Notes under the pieces: model-generated
What the model was told of the DNA's origin: nothing
Database searches by the model: none
The model's input: the letters and a program-made list of their open reading frames with translations, nothing else
Shown: positions 55,218-64,000 of the stretch, piece by piece
How the letters are laid out: every line of letters begins with the position of its first letter
How positions within the stretch are numbered: the first letter of the stretch is position 1
Program-made: the position numbers and the translations under genes
NCBI RefSeq assembly: GCF_003014475.1
Contig: NZ_PYGJ01000004.1
Span: 225,048-289,047 of the forward strand
Source: Shimia abyssi
Lineage (GTDB): Bacteria > Pseudomonadota > Alphaproteobacteria > Rhodobacterales > Rhodobacteraceae
Length of the DNA: 64,000 nucleotides
Direction of reading: 5' to 3'

Positions 55218-55995
55218 CGTGATTGTCCTTGCACTGACCCTCGTCGCAGTCGCCCTTGCGCCACAGATCAATTTCCCTCAGCGCCGCCGCCGCATCGCCC
55301 CACTCCATAAAGGGATCAAACCTGCCCTCGCTCAGGAACAGACGCACCTGCGCGATCACTAGTGGATTGTTCATCATAAACGTATGCGTCACCGGCAGTA
55401 CCAGATGCTGTTTCATCCCCGCCACTTTGGTGCTTTCCACGGAAACCTTTCCATCATCTGGGCCGTCGATCAGCGCCGAATAAAGTGGATTCAGCGACCG
55501 GTTACCGGCGATCACGCCCAGCTCAAAATCCACTGGCGGCAGTTCCACCGGCAAACCATCTGTCCCCAGCTGCGCGCCTGCCGGGCCATTGATCCAGTCA
55601 AACGGTTCCAGCTGCCCCAGCACATCCACCAATTCCGATCCCTTATTAGGTGGCCCCAGCATCACCACGCGGCCCAAATTTTCGGGCCGATTGTCCAACA
55701 ACCACAGCCTCAGCAAAATGCCCCCCATCGAATGGGTCACAAAATGCACTTCTTTGTCACGGCATTGCTGCACAGCGGCCGGCAATGTCTCGCGTGCCAG
55801 CGTTTCGATTTCTTTGCGTGTTGACGGATATCCCGGGCGCACCACAGTATAGCCAAAACGCTCCAGCGCGGCCTCCATCAGCACAAACGACGCCTCTGTT
55901 CGGGCCAACCCGTGCAACAAAACCACGCAATCGGCCCTTGCCATTGTGGGCAGAACCGTTCCAAGACACATAAATATGAAAGCAAATCGAACCAT
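55210..55995 (-). CDS. Exported alpha/beta hydrolase (lipase/esterase-like)
   Basis: 261 residues with a signal peptide ([19 protein letters not shown]). Oxyanion-hole segment [15 protein letters not shown] (about 23-37) and nucleophile elbow [16 protein letters not shown] (GxSxG form HSMGG, Ser at about 89). The catalytic Asp and His are probably in the C-terminal third ([12 protein letters not shown]). Such proteins are annotated as alpha/beta-hydrolases or acetyltransferases; the substrate is unknown. Coupled to phnM by an 8-bp overlap. Confidence 0.85.
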   Translation of the reverse strand: MVRFAFIFMCLGTVLPTMARADCVVLLHGLARTEASFVLMEAALERFGYTVVRPGYPSTRKEIETLARETLPAAVQQCRDKEVHFVTHSMGGILLRLWLLDNRPENLGRVVMLGPPNKGSELVDVLGQLEPFDWINGPAGAQLGTDGLPVELPPVDFELGVIAGNRSLNPLYSALIDGPDDGKVSVESTKVAGMKQHLVLPVTHTFMMNNPLVIAQVRLFLSEGRFDPFMEWGDAAAALREIDLWRKGDCDEGQCKDNHGD

Positions 55996-56054
55996 ATCCC
56001 ATACCTAGGCATTCCTGCCGCCCTGCAAAAGCCAAAACCCTACGGAAAGCAGCC

Positions 56055-56501
56055 ATGTCGTCGCCCCGCCTCGCCGCCCGCGCGCTCATCGTGCAAGATA
56101 ACCGCCTGTTGCTGGTCAACGCCTACCCAGCCGGTCAAAGCAGCCTGTGGTGCGCGCCCGGTGGTGGCGTGGAACGAGGTGCTTCGTTGCCGGACAATCT
56201 CAGGCGAGAGGTTTACGAGGAAACCGGCCTGACCGTTGCTGTGGGAGATCCCTGTCTGGTCAACGAATTTCACGATCCAAATGGCACGTTTCATCAGGTC
56301 GACATCTATTTCCGCTGCACCATTACCTCTGGCGTACTGTCTGACAGTTGGCAAGATCCCGAAAACATCGTCTCCAAGCGGCGCTTTTTCTCACGAGCGG
56401 AGATGGATCAAATCGCTTTCAAGCCCGATAGCCTGCCCGCCGTGGCATGGGGCAGTGACCTGCTCTATGATCCCCTGGAGCCAATCGTTAAACCGCGATG
56501 A
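56055..56501 (+). CDS. Nudix hydrolase family protein with a variant Nudix box
   Basis: 148 residues. The Nudix box is GGGVERGASLPDNLRREVYE followed by ETGL (about 36-59). The catalytic REVYEET helix is complete, but the Glu expected at the seventh position of GGVERGE is Ala here, so activity may be altered or the ligand set different. ARALIVQDNRLLLVNAYPAG at the start is the first strand of the fold. It probably hydrolyses a nucleoside-diphosphate-X substrate in the cytoplasm. Divergent from the hydrolase gene with a 59-bp gap. Confidence 0.85.
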   Translation: MSSPRLAARALIVQDNRLLLVNAYPAGQSSLWCAPGGGVERGASLPDNLRREVYEETGLTVAVGDPCLVNEFHDPNGTFHQVDIYFRCTITSGVLSDSWQDPENIVSKRRFFSRAEMDQIAFKPDSLPAVAWGSDLLYDPLEPIVKPR

Positions 56502-56523
56502 CGCCCGCCAGGGCGAAAGAGCA

Positions 56524-57354
56524 TCACCGCCGCATCGACACCAATACGCCCGCAATCACCAGCACTGCCGCCCCAACAAATCGCAGCGTCAAAGGTTCGC
56601 CCAAAGTGGCCATTCCGCCCGCCAAAGCGATCACGGGCACACTGAGCTGCGCCACTGCTGCACGGCTTGCGCCCAATTGAGGCATCAATTGATACCAAAG
56701 CGCATATCCGAGACCGGATGTGATCCCACCAGACACAACAGCCAGCGCCACAGCACCTGCGCTCACCGCGCCCGGCCCCGCCAATCCCACTGCCAACACC
56801 GCCGCAATCGGCACTGCACACAAAAAGTTCATCGCAGTGGCCTGTGTCGCGTCCCTCTCCTTGCGTCCCTGAAGCGAATACACGCCCCACCCGATACCAG
56901 CGCCAACCATCATCACCGCGTGCCAGAAAGACACGTCAACCGTGCCACCGGGCCAAAGCAGCCAAACCAACCCGGACAAGCCCAGGGCGGCTCCGATCCA
57001 GCGATGTGCGGGCACCTCTTCGCGCGCAATCACCGCACCGCCAAACATCGTGACCTGCACGACGCCAAACAGGATCAGCGCGCCAAGCCCCGCATCCAAA
57101 GCCAGATAAGCCCCTGAAAACCCGAAAATATATATTAGCAAGCCCGCCACACCCACGGCCCGGCCCAGCCCACCTAATGCAAAGCCACGCCCTTGCATTG
57201 CCACTAAAATGCCCAGCACGGCTGCCCCTGCCGCCAGCCGCATAGTTCCAAAAACAACCGGGTCCATGCCCAGTTCGCCCACGGCGGCGCGGTTCAGTAC
57301 AGAGTTGGCCGCAAATGCGGTCATGGTGAGGGCTGAGAGTAGAAACAGGCGCAT
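56524..57354 (-). CDS. DMT-superfamily (EamA) transporter
   Basis: 276 residues with ten transmembrane helices in two EamA repeats; typical pieces are AANSVLNRAAVGELGMDPVV at the first helices, ALDAGLGALILFGVVQVTMF in the first repeat and AVVSGGITSGLGYALWYQLM with GGMATLGEPLTLRFVGAAVL in the second. Substrate not predictable. It ends close to the Nudix gene (convergent, 22 bp). Confidence 0.93.
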   Translation of the reverse strand: MRLFLLSALTMTAFAANSVLNRAAVGELGMDPVVFGTMRLAAGAAVLGILVAMQGRGFALGGLGRAVGVAGLLIYIFGFSGAYLALDAGLGALILFGVVQVTMFGGAVIAREEVPAHRWIGAALGLSGLVWLLWPGGTVDVSFWHAVMMVGAGIGWGVYSLQGRKERDATQATAMNFLCAVPIAAVLAVGLAGPGAVSAGAVALAVVSGGITSGLGYALWYQLMPQLGASRAAVAQLSVPVIALAGGMATLGEPLTLRFVGAAVLVIAGVLVSMRR

Positions 57355-57396
57355 AACAAATCAGTTGGCACGCGAGACGTCCGAGGGCAAGTCCGG

Positions 57397-58602
57397 TTAC
57401 GTCTCGCGTGCCTCGCGCGGCAGGGCAAGGACCAGCGCCACCGCCGCGACTTTCAGGATGCAGGGCAAAACCGCGTAGCCCAAAGTTAACGCCCAAAGCG
57501 CCTCTGCATCATTCTCTATGCCTGGCTGGAAACCAGCCCAATCCAACAGCGGCAAAACAAGCGCCGCCACCAACGCCAGTGACATCTTGGTCACCAAAGA
57601 CCACAGACCAAATCCGGCGCCGCCCTCCAATTCTTCTTCATCCAACGCCACCGCAAAAAGTGCGGGCAACAGCACCATATCCGCCCCCAGCGCCAGCCCT
57701 GATCCGAAGCAGACCAAAGCAAACCCAGCCGCTGCCCCCGGCCCCAGCATCACAACGCCAAAAAAGCTGATAATCGCGAGCGACATTCCCACCAAAAGAA
57801 CTTGTCGCGCACCCCATCTGCGCGCCGCGCGGGCCCATAACGGCGCGCTCAAACCTGCGCAGGCAAAAAACAGCAACAAGAACGGACCTGCTTGGCCCGT
57901 CAACCCCAGCCGGTCTTCTACAAAAAACAGGAACAACGTCGACGTCACCGCGACAGGCATTGCATTGACCAGCCCTAATGCCAGCAAAAATCTCATCCGT
58001 GCGTGACTCAATATGGCGCGCAAACCCATCCCTTGTGTTGGGTTTGCGCTACCCCGGCTCCACAACCGGGCCATGGCAAATGTCGCCAGAACCACAAGGC
58101 CAAGATAAACAAAGGCAAACCCTTGATATCCCAACGCGGTTGGCAATATCGCAGCCAGCAAAATTCCAACCACCGTGCCCGCCTCACGCGCGCCCGCCAG
58201 TCGAAAATGCGCGCCGGATCCACCAGCCGCAACCAAACGCACGCCCTGCGCGTAAAACAGAATGGTCAACAAGCTGTAGCTCGTGAAAATCACCATCAGC
58301 ACACCCACCAGCCAAACGACCGGTGCGCCAAGCGGGGCCATGCCAAATAGTCCCCAAAACCCAGCAGCCAGTCCAATGGCCCCAACCCCGGCCCATGTTC
58401 CAACTGGTACACCGGGGCGATCCGTCAGCCACCCCAAAGCCGGATCTTGGGCAAAATCCATGATGCGAATGCCCAGCAGAACGGCCCCCAGCGTGCCAAG
58501 GCTCAAACCCATCTCCACCGTCACAAAACGGGGCAGGTGGATGTAAAGCGGCACGCCTGCGGCCGCCAGCATGGCGGCATAAACACCAATTCGCGGAAGC
58601 AC
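57397..58602 (-). CDS. MFS transporter of the GPH/MFS_2 type
   Basis: 401 residues with about 11-12 transmembrane helices. The first loop has DFAQDPALGWLTDRPG (about 49-64), which is the glycoside-pentoside-hexuronide/MFS_2 version of the loop 2-3 motif. FGSGLALGADMVLLPALFAV is helix 9-10-like. Likely a sugar or lipid cation symporter; the substrate is unknown. The start abuts the stop of the chalcone-isomerase-like gene, so the two are coupled. Confidence 0.88.
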   Translation of the reverse strand: MLPRIGVYAAMLAAAGVPLYIHLPRFVTVEMGLSLGTLGAVLLGIRIMDFAQDPALGWLTDRPGVPVGTWAGVGAIGLAAGFWGLFGMAPLGAPVVWLVGVLMVIFTSYSLLTILFYAQGVRLVAAGGSGAHFRLAGAREAGTVVGILLAAILPTALGYQGFAFVYLGLVVLATFAMARLWSRGSANPTQGMGLRAILSHARMRFLLALGLVNAMPVAVTSTLFLFFVEDRLGLTGQAGPFLLLFFACAGLSAPLWARAARRWGARQVLLVGMSLAIISFFGVVMLGPGAAAGFALVCFGSGLALGADMVLLPALFAVALDEEELEGGAGFGLWSLVTKMSLALVAALVLPLLDWAGFQPGIENDAEALWALTLGYAVLPCILKVAAVALVLALPREARET

Positions 58603-59154
58603 TCAGCCCGCTCCGCGTAGCCGTTTGGCCAGTGATTGGTCACGTGCCTGATCCGATAGCCAAATCCCCAAATACCGGGCGCGAATACCCGCGTGGCGCA
58701 GCGTACATGTCTGCGCGCCGTTCACCCAGAACTCGAGCTGATCGGCACTTTTCGGCGCGGCCACCACCCGGTCTCCCGGTCGCACATCCCGAAAACACAC
58801 GGAAAGCTTCGCCCCAATCTCCAGGTGATCCTCGCGGGCGCCCTCCATTCGTTCCAGCTCTTCCAGACTTGCTTTCAGCAATACCCGCGCCCGCACCTTG
58901 CGCGCATAGTCCAGTTGCAAGGCAAAGGGTCGCTCCCACCGAAACCCCTTGCCCTGCTGGGTATAAAGCTGCGCCTCATACACCTTGAACCCCAACCATC
59001 GAAAATCTCCGCTGCCCAGCTCAGCAGGCTGGCCCAGCGTTGCAGCCACTTCGGGCGCAACATCCGCATGGGCCTTGGCCGCCATCGCCAAAGGCAACAG
59101 TACTGTCAAAGCCAACATCACAACCCGCCCCCGGATCGGCAACCTCGTTTGCAT
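58603..59154 (-). CDS. Exported chalcone isomerase-like protein
   Basis: 183 residues from the ATG at 59154 (GGGGGA upstream). Signal peptide (VVMLALTVLLPLAMAAKAHA). The chalcone-isomerase-like domain is FRWLGFKVYEAQLYTQQGKG (about 51-70), RPFALQLDYARKVRARVLLK and GIRARYLGIWLSDQ at the end. Bacterial members have no flavonoid role known; some bind lipids or act in the periplasm. It precedes the MFS gene in transcription. Confidence 0.85.
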   Translation of the reverse strand: MQTRLPIRGRVVMLALTVLLPLAMAAKAHADVAPEVAATLGQPAELGSGDFRWLGFKVYEAQLYTQQGKGFRWERPFALQLDYARKVRARVLLKASLEELERMEGAREDHLEIGAKLSVCFRDVRPGDRVVAAPKSADQLEFWVNGAQTCTLRHAGIRARYLGIWLSDQARDQSLAKRLRGAG

Positions 59155-59418
59155 GACATGTCCCCCGCTTGGTTTTGAGAGATTTACGCAGAGACGACCC
59201 AATCAGATCAAATTTTTGGCCACTGACGTCCATTGTCTGGGATTGAGAATGTGTAAACTTCATATAGAATTATCTTAGCGATAAAATTGTAAAAGGTGTT
59301 CATCTATTAAGATATTTCAGGGTTAATATATGGCACTACAAAAAACATCTGTTACCAAACAACGTCGAGGTTTTTTGGCAGAATCTAGCAAATTGCTTTC
59401 TGGCTTTTCCAGAATTCG

Positions 59419-59625
59419 ATGATCGTTCTCGTTATTGCGAATTTCGGCGCGGTCGACGACGTTACCGGCGACTGTATCGATGCAGCTTGCGCAACCGGAG
59501 CCATTATCGGAGGCGGAGCACTTGCTGTCGGAGGTTGGTTCGTATGGTTTCTTGGGACCATCATTCTTGGCATCCTGATGTTCGCGACACGTGGAAAACT
59601 GGTGACTTACGAGGTAAAGCAATGA
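59419..59625 (+). CDS. Small two-helix membrane protein in AT-rich DNA
   Basis: 68 residues. An N-terminal hydrophobic/acidic part (MIVLVIANFGAVDDVTGDCI), a Cys pair (DCIDAAC) and two hydrophobic helices (TGAIIGGGALAVGGWFVWFL, then GTIILGILMFAT) with a basic tail. Its stop overlaps the next gene's start as ATGA. It lies downstream of an AT-rich spacer (59200-59410), less like the neighbours. Unknown function. Confidence 0.65.
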   Translation: MIVLVIANFGAVDDVTGDCIDAACATGAIIGGGALAVGGWFVWFLGTIILGILMFATRGKLVTYEVKQ

Positions 59626-59999
59626 TCCGATTTGGAATTCCACTGATTGTCATTAACCTCGCGCTCTTTCCAAACAGCGGGGCCGCAGAAACACTCGAGG
59701 CGTTTTTGAAACGACTGGACCTGACCGAAGTCGTGTTTGAAGGGCACATCCGGTATGATCCTACCAGCCTCAACGACATCCCCTTCGTGTACTACGATGC
59801 CGATGGTCAGGCCTTTCCCGTGACCATGGATGCGGGACGCAAGACCCGCGAAATTGTCGAAGACAAATGCGAGTCCGATGGCTTCATGGTGAACAAACGC
59901 GACCTTTGCCAGATTAAGGGAACGGGAAGCGTGGAAATCAGAGGAAGCCGGGTCCACCTCAGTGTAGATTCTATCGAATCCTTGACCCCCCCCGAATAA
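59622..59999 (+). CDS. Exported protein of unknown function
   Basis: 125 residues from the ATG at 59622. Signal peptide MIRFGIPLIVINLALFPNSG, cleavage near AAET. The mature protein has a Cys pair (VEDKCESDGF and KRDLCQIKGT) and ends GSRVHLSVDSIESLTPPE; it looks like a small OB/beta-barrel type periplasmic protein, but I recognise no family. ATGA-coupled to the small membrane protein. Confidence 0.7.
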   Translation: MIRFGIPLIVINLALFPNSGAAETLEAFLKRLDLTEVVFEGHIRYDPTSLNDIPFVYYDADGQAFPVTMDAGRKTREIVEDKCESDGFMVNKRDLCQIKGTGSVEIRGSRVHLSVDSIESLTPPE

Positions 60000-60160
60000 C
60001 CCCAGCCTTCGCGCACCGCGCCAGACCGAGACCTGTCAATTTGAACGACTGACACAAAAAAGGCGCTCCAAACGGGGCGTCTTTGATTTGGTCCGTGCCA
60101 GGCATTTGCAAGGTTTGCCAAGGCGGCGACGACACGGATCGCATTTGAAGCGCGCACAAA

Positions 60161-60189
60161 GAAAAAGAGGCCACCCAAAGGTGACCTCT
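60161..60189 (-). terminator. Terminator of groESL
   Basis: On the minus strand AGAGGTCACC, loop TTTG, GGTGGCCTCT followed by TTTTTC, a 10-bp stem with one G-T pair, about 90 bp after the groL stop. Confidence 0.8.
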
Positions 60190-60278
60190 CTCTTAGACTT
60201 GGCGGAAGCTGTCGTGACACTGGCCCAACGGGCCAATGCACTGTCGCTTAAGGTCAAATTCCTTTCAGGAATTTAACC

Positions 60279-61940
<1,662 letters not shown>

Positions 61941-62004
61941 TCAGAGAATGTATGGAAAATCATCTGCGGCCCGGATCTATCCGGCCGCGTGTAAGCCTGT
62001 TGGC

Positions 62005-62292
62005 TTATCCGATGATGCCCATGATGTCGGATTCTTTCATGATCAGCAGCTCTTCACCGTCAACGGTGACTTCGGTGCCCGACCATTTGCCAAACAGAAC
62101 TTTGTCGCCTGCTTTGACGTCCAGCTCAACGCGCTTGCCAGCGTCGTCACGTGCGCCTGCGCCCACGGAAACGATCTCGCCCTCAGCGGGCTTTTCTTTG
62201 GCGCTATCGGGGATGATCAGGCCGCCTGCGGTTTTTTCGTCGCTTTCAGTGCGGCGAACCAGCACGCGATCATGCAGAGGTGTAAATGCCAT
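62005..62292 (-). CDS. groS: Co-chaperonin GroES
   Basis: 95 residues: [20 protein letters not shown] at the start, the mobile loop [20 protein letters not shown], and [16 protein letters not shown]. It caps GroEL. First gene of the operon; a CIRCE element lies 52-78 bp upstream of the start. Confidence 0.98.
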   Translation of the reverse strand: MAFTPLHDRVLVRRTESDEKTAGGLIIPDSAKEKPAEGEIVSVGAGARDDAGKRVELDVKAGDKVLFGKWSGTEVTVDGEELLIMKESDIMGIIG

Positions 62293-62343
62293 TGTCTAGG
62301 TTTCCCTAACTTGAGTTTGCTCCCTGACTCCTCAGCGGAGTCG

Positions 62344-62370
62344 TTATCACTCCCTATCGGCGAGTGCTAA
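62344..62370. promoter_or_regulatory. CIRCE element (HrcA operator) of groESL
   Basis: TTATCACTC-N9-GAGTGCTAA against the consensus TTAGCACTC-N9-GAGTGCTAA: one mismatch in the left arm. It lies 52 bp before groS on the plus strand. HrcA repression with heat induction is expected. Confidence 0.93.
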
Positions 62371-62662
62371 CGGCGGTATAGCTAGGGTCAGTTTTTCCCC
62401 GAGTCAACGCAATAGATGAAAAAATCTGAACGACCGACGGATTCAGCCTATGAGCGCCATGTTCAGGCCAATGCAGCCGTCTTGGGACTTATCTTCTCTT
62501 GCTGGTCGTCAAACACCTTGTGCCTGGCATTGTAAACAAAAAGCCGCCAGGATTGAACTTCGCAGACAAGCCGGTTTGGAACCCAAAATTGAAAGATGCT
62601 CACAGCGCTGTGTGTATGGCTGCGGCTTTCTCGGGCCGAAGCCGCAACCAAGAGAGCACACG
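62371..62662. other. Gap between CIRCE and the C-N hydrolase gene
   Basis: No gene is recognised. A hairpin TGCGGCTT...AAGCCGCA (62621-62646) about 17 bp beyond the hydrolase stop could act as its terminator on the minus strand. Otherwise nothing stands out. Confidence 0.4.
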
Positions 62663-63784
62663 TTAGTTGGACGGCGTCATATTCACTAAAGTTGGCTTGC
62701 GATCACCGTTGGTTTCAAACACGGTCATCTCTTCGCCCATGGCTCCGAAATCAATCTGCTTCATGTCAACCAAGTGTACGGTTCTGTCGTACATTGTATG
62801 ATAGTAATAAACCAGATTCTGGGAATCCGCAGCCGTCGTAATCTGAGTTGCGCTGTACAGCAGGTCGTCAGATTTTACATCGTCTTGTGCGCCTTCAGCA
62901 GCATCCGCCGGAATGTTGAAATTATCCAGAATCCGAAACGCCTCGCGCACAGTGTCATATCCGCCTTCAGTCTCGCGAGCGGTTTGAGAAAATGCGACTG
63001 CTCGAACGAAACGCGAAGGCGGAGTGAAATCACCCGGAAGACCAATCATACCGCTCCCGGCTCCCAGTGGCGCAAAGGTCAGCCCGCTAGCTTCAACCGC
63101 AGGAAGCCCAAGGGCGGATAGGTTCACGTAGTTGTTGAGGTTGGTCATGTGCCAATCGTAATTTGGTGAGTTTGTAATCACACCGAGAGGCGCGTCGAAA
63201 ACGGTGAGTTTGCCGTCAATGTATTCAATGACAATGCGTCCCCCGAAACGGTCCGCCACCAAAAGATGAAAGGGAAACGGAAATCCAAGCGTCTCGTCCA
63301 CCACGCCAACGACGCGAACGTCTGCCAACCCGGCTGCTGCTTCATCTACGGTTTCGTACTGAGAAAGGACATAACTGGCCAACAAGTCGCCAGGGATCGA
63401 GTTTTTGGCAAGCTCAGGCAGATATTCTTGGTATTCTGTATAGCCAGGCAAGTAAAACAGCCCTGCGCTCAATCCCGCTTCGTTGAGCCCATCTGCAGGC
63501 GCTCCGTGGTCCAACATGCTTATACCGACCATTCCGAAACGCCCGAACCAGTTTGCCCCTTCCTGCCCGTCAGGCATCTCGCCCGCGCTATAAGTGAAGC
63601 CACTGGGAATAATGTTTATCTTGGTTTCCAGATCAAAAGGACCCCATTCGGCAGTCCGGGCTCGAACGATGCTCCCATCCAGCCCTGAGAGCATGATACC
63701 CGTACATCCCCATGCCATGGAGACTGATGCGATGCACACTATTCCCGCCTTTGCTACGGCATGAGCTAAACCAAATAAATTCAT
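62663..63784 (-). CDS. Exported linear-amide C-N hydrolase (choloylglycine hydrolase/Ntn family)
   Basis: 373 residues. A signal peptide (AGIVCIASVSMAWG) is followed at once by CTGIMLSGLDG, so cleavage would expose Cys-27 as N-terminal nucleophile, as in penicillin V acylases and bile salt hydrolases. RARTAEWGPFD (about 41-51, with the conserved Arg), GLNEAGLSAGLFYLPGYTEY (about 100-119), and ITNSPNYDWHMTNLNNYVNL (about 208-227) are typical of the family. Probable substrates: N-acyl amides, including N-acyl-homoserine lactones. Single gene; its upstream flank leads to the IS end. Confidence 0.9.
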   Translation of the reverse strand: MNLFGLAHAVAKAGIVCIASVSMAWGCTGIMLSGLDGSIVRARTAEWGPFDLETKINIIPSGFTYSAGEMPDGQEGANWFGRFGMVGISMLDHGAPADGLNEAGLSAGLFYLPGYTEYQEYLPELAKNSIPGDLLASYVLSQYETVDEAAAGLADVRVVGVVDETLGFPFPFHLLVADRFGGRIVIEYIDGKLTVFDAPLGVITNSPNYDWHMTNLNNYVNLSALGLPAVEASGLTFAPLGAGSGMIGLPGDFTPPSRFVRAVAFSQTARETEGGYDTVREAFRILDNFNIPADAAEGAQDDVKSDDLLYSATQITTAADSQNLVYYYHTMYDRTVHLVDMKQIDFGAMGEEMTVFETNGDRKPTLVNMTPSN

Positions 63785-63907
63785 TAAGGGTCTCCCGTCA
63801 GTCTAAATAGCGCTCTGACTGTCGCGCGTGACATAGCATAACACACAACACCTCGCGTTGAATGGCGGTTAGAAAAAAACCGTGTCGCGACGGCAGTTTT
63901 GTCCGGA

Positions 63908-64000
63908 GGCTGTGTGAAAACTCCCCCATTCTGACCGGACTGATGGTATAATTTCTGTATTTGGTACGGAGGTTGTTGATGACGCAATTTATCGAGGGTC
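63908..64000 (+). mobile_element. Left end of an IS1182-type insertion sequence with transposase start
   Basis: GGCTGTGTGAAAACTCCCCC at 63908 resembles the ends of IS1182-group elements. 71 bases on, after GGAGG, an ATG at 63979 begins MTQFIEG, the usual first residues of these transposases; the rest lies beyond the window. A short AT-rich stretch (TATAATTTCTG) in between could serve as the promoter. Identified from memory of the family only. Confidence 0.55.

Noticed and set aside
55757..56119. 120-residue frame spanning the hydrolase-Nudix gap
   Set aside because: Overlaps both real genes; no ribosome site or motif.

Overview
The window looks like chromosomal DNA of a marine alphaproteobacterium of the Rhodobacteraceae (Roseobacter group). 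The evidence is the order sdhBADC - mesaconyl-CoA hydratase - malyl-CoA thioesterase - mdh - sucCD - sucAB - lpd (from memory the same order as in Rhodobacter sphaeroides), a Sat-CysC fusion, a TIGR02302/lysA/argH block, a DUF1150/Hsp20 pair, and a CIRCE-controlled groESL.

Layout. 0-2.5 kb: the 3' end of an L-fucose (or related deoxy-sugar) catabolic operon (SDR dehydrogenase, FAH-family hydrolase, L-fuconate dehydratase). 2.5-3.9 kb: a DUF1989 protein and a DUF4399 exported protein with an apparent +/-1 frameshift at its start. 4.1-8.3 kb: succinate dehydrogenase operon with an extra exported protein between sdhA and sdhB. 8.5-13.6 kb: exported proteins and two ethylmalonyl-CoA-pathway-type genes. 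13.8-23.9 kb: TCA-cycle block mdh, sucC, sucD, sucA, sucB, lpd, with a 45-residue lipoprotein gene hidden between sucC and sucD. Paired GTGATCACA palindromes lie upstream of both sdhC and sucC. 23.9-31 kb: PPOX-type oxidase (frameshifted), plsC, ftsX, ftsE, an acidic zinc-ribbon membrane protein, a large TIGR02302 protein, and lysA. 32-36.2 kb: an SGNH-like/GSCFA pair, small membrane and lipoproteins, argH. 36.2-41.1 kb: TlpA-type thioredoxin, Lrp regulator, trxB, and a membrane-anchored [2Fe-2S]/adenylate cyclase fusion.

41.2-43.4 kb carries the most unusual gene: a MarR/EPS-type DNA-binding domain in one reading frame with Sat-CysC (PAPS synthesis), preceded by a perfect 20-bp palindrome. 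43.4-47.5 kb is a decaying accessory stretch: ArsR-like and VOC genes, an HTH-regulator remnant, a BCCT transporter pseudogene, and a TetR gene killed by one nonsense codon beside an HPP membrane protein whose twin operators survive. 47.7-60 kb: arylsulfatase, a membrane-anchored DUF3380 muramidase-like protein whose usual catalytic Glu position appears to be Gln, Hsp20/DUF1150, purEK, an orphan PhnM-like amidohydrolase with an alpha/beta hydrolase, Nudix, DMT and MFS transporters, a chalcone-isomerase-like exported protein, and a small unknown gene pair in AT-rich DNA. 60.2-62.4 kb: groESL. The window ends with an exported Ntn-type C-N hydrolase and what looks like the left end of an IS1182-type insertion sequence.

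No tRNA, rRNA or CRISPR array was seen. All family assignments were made by reading; no database search was run.
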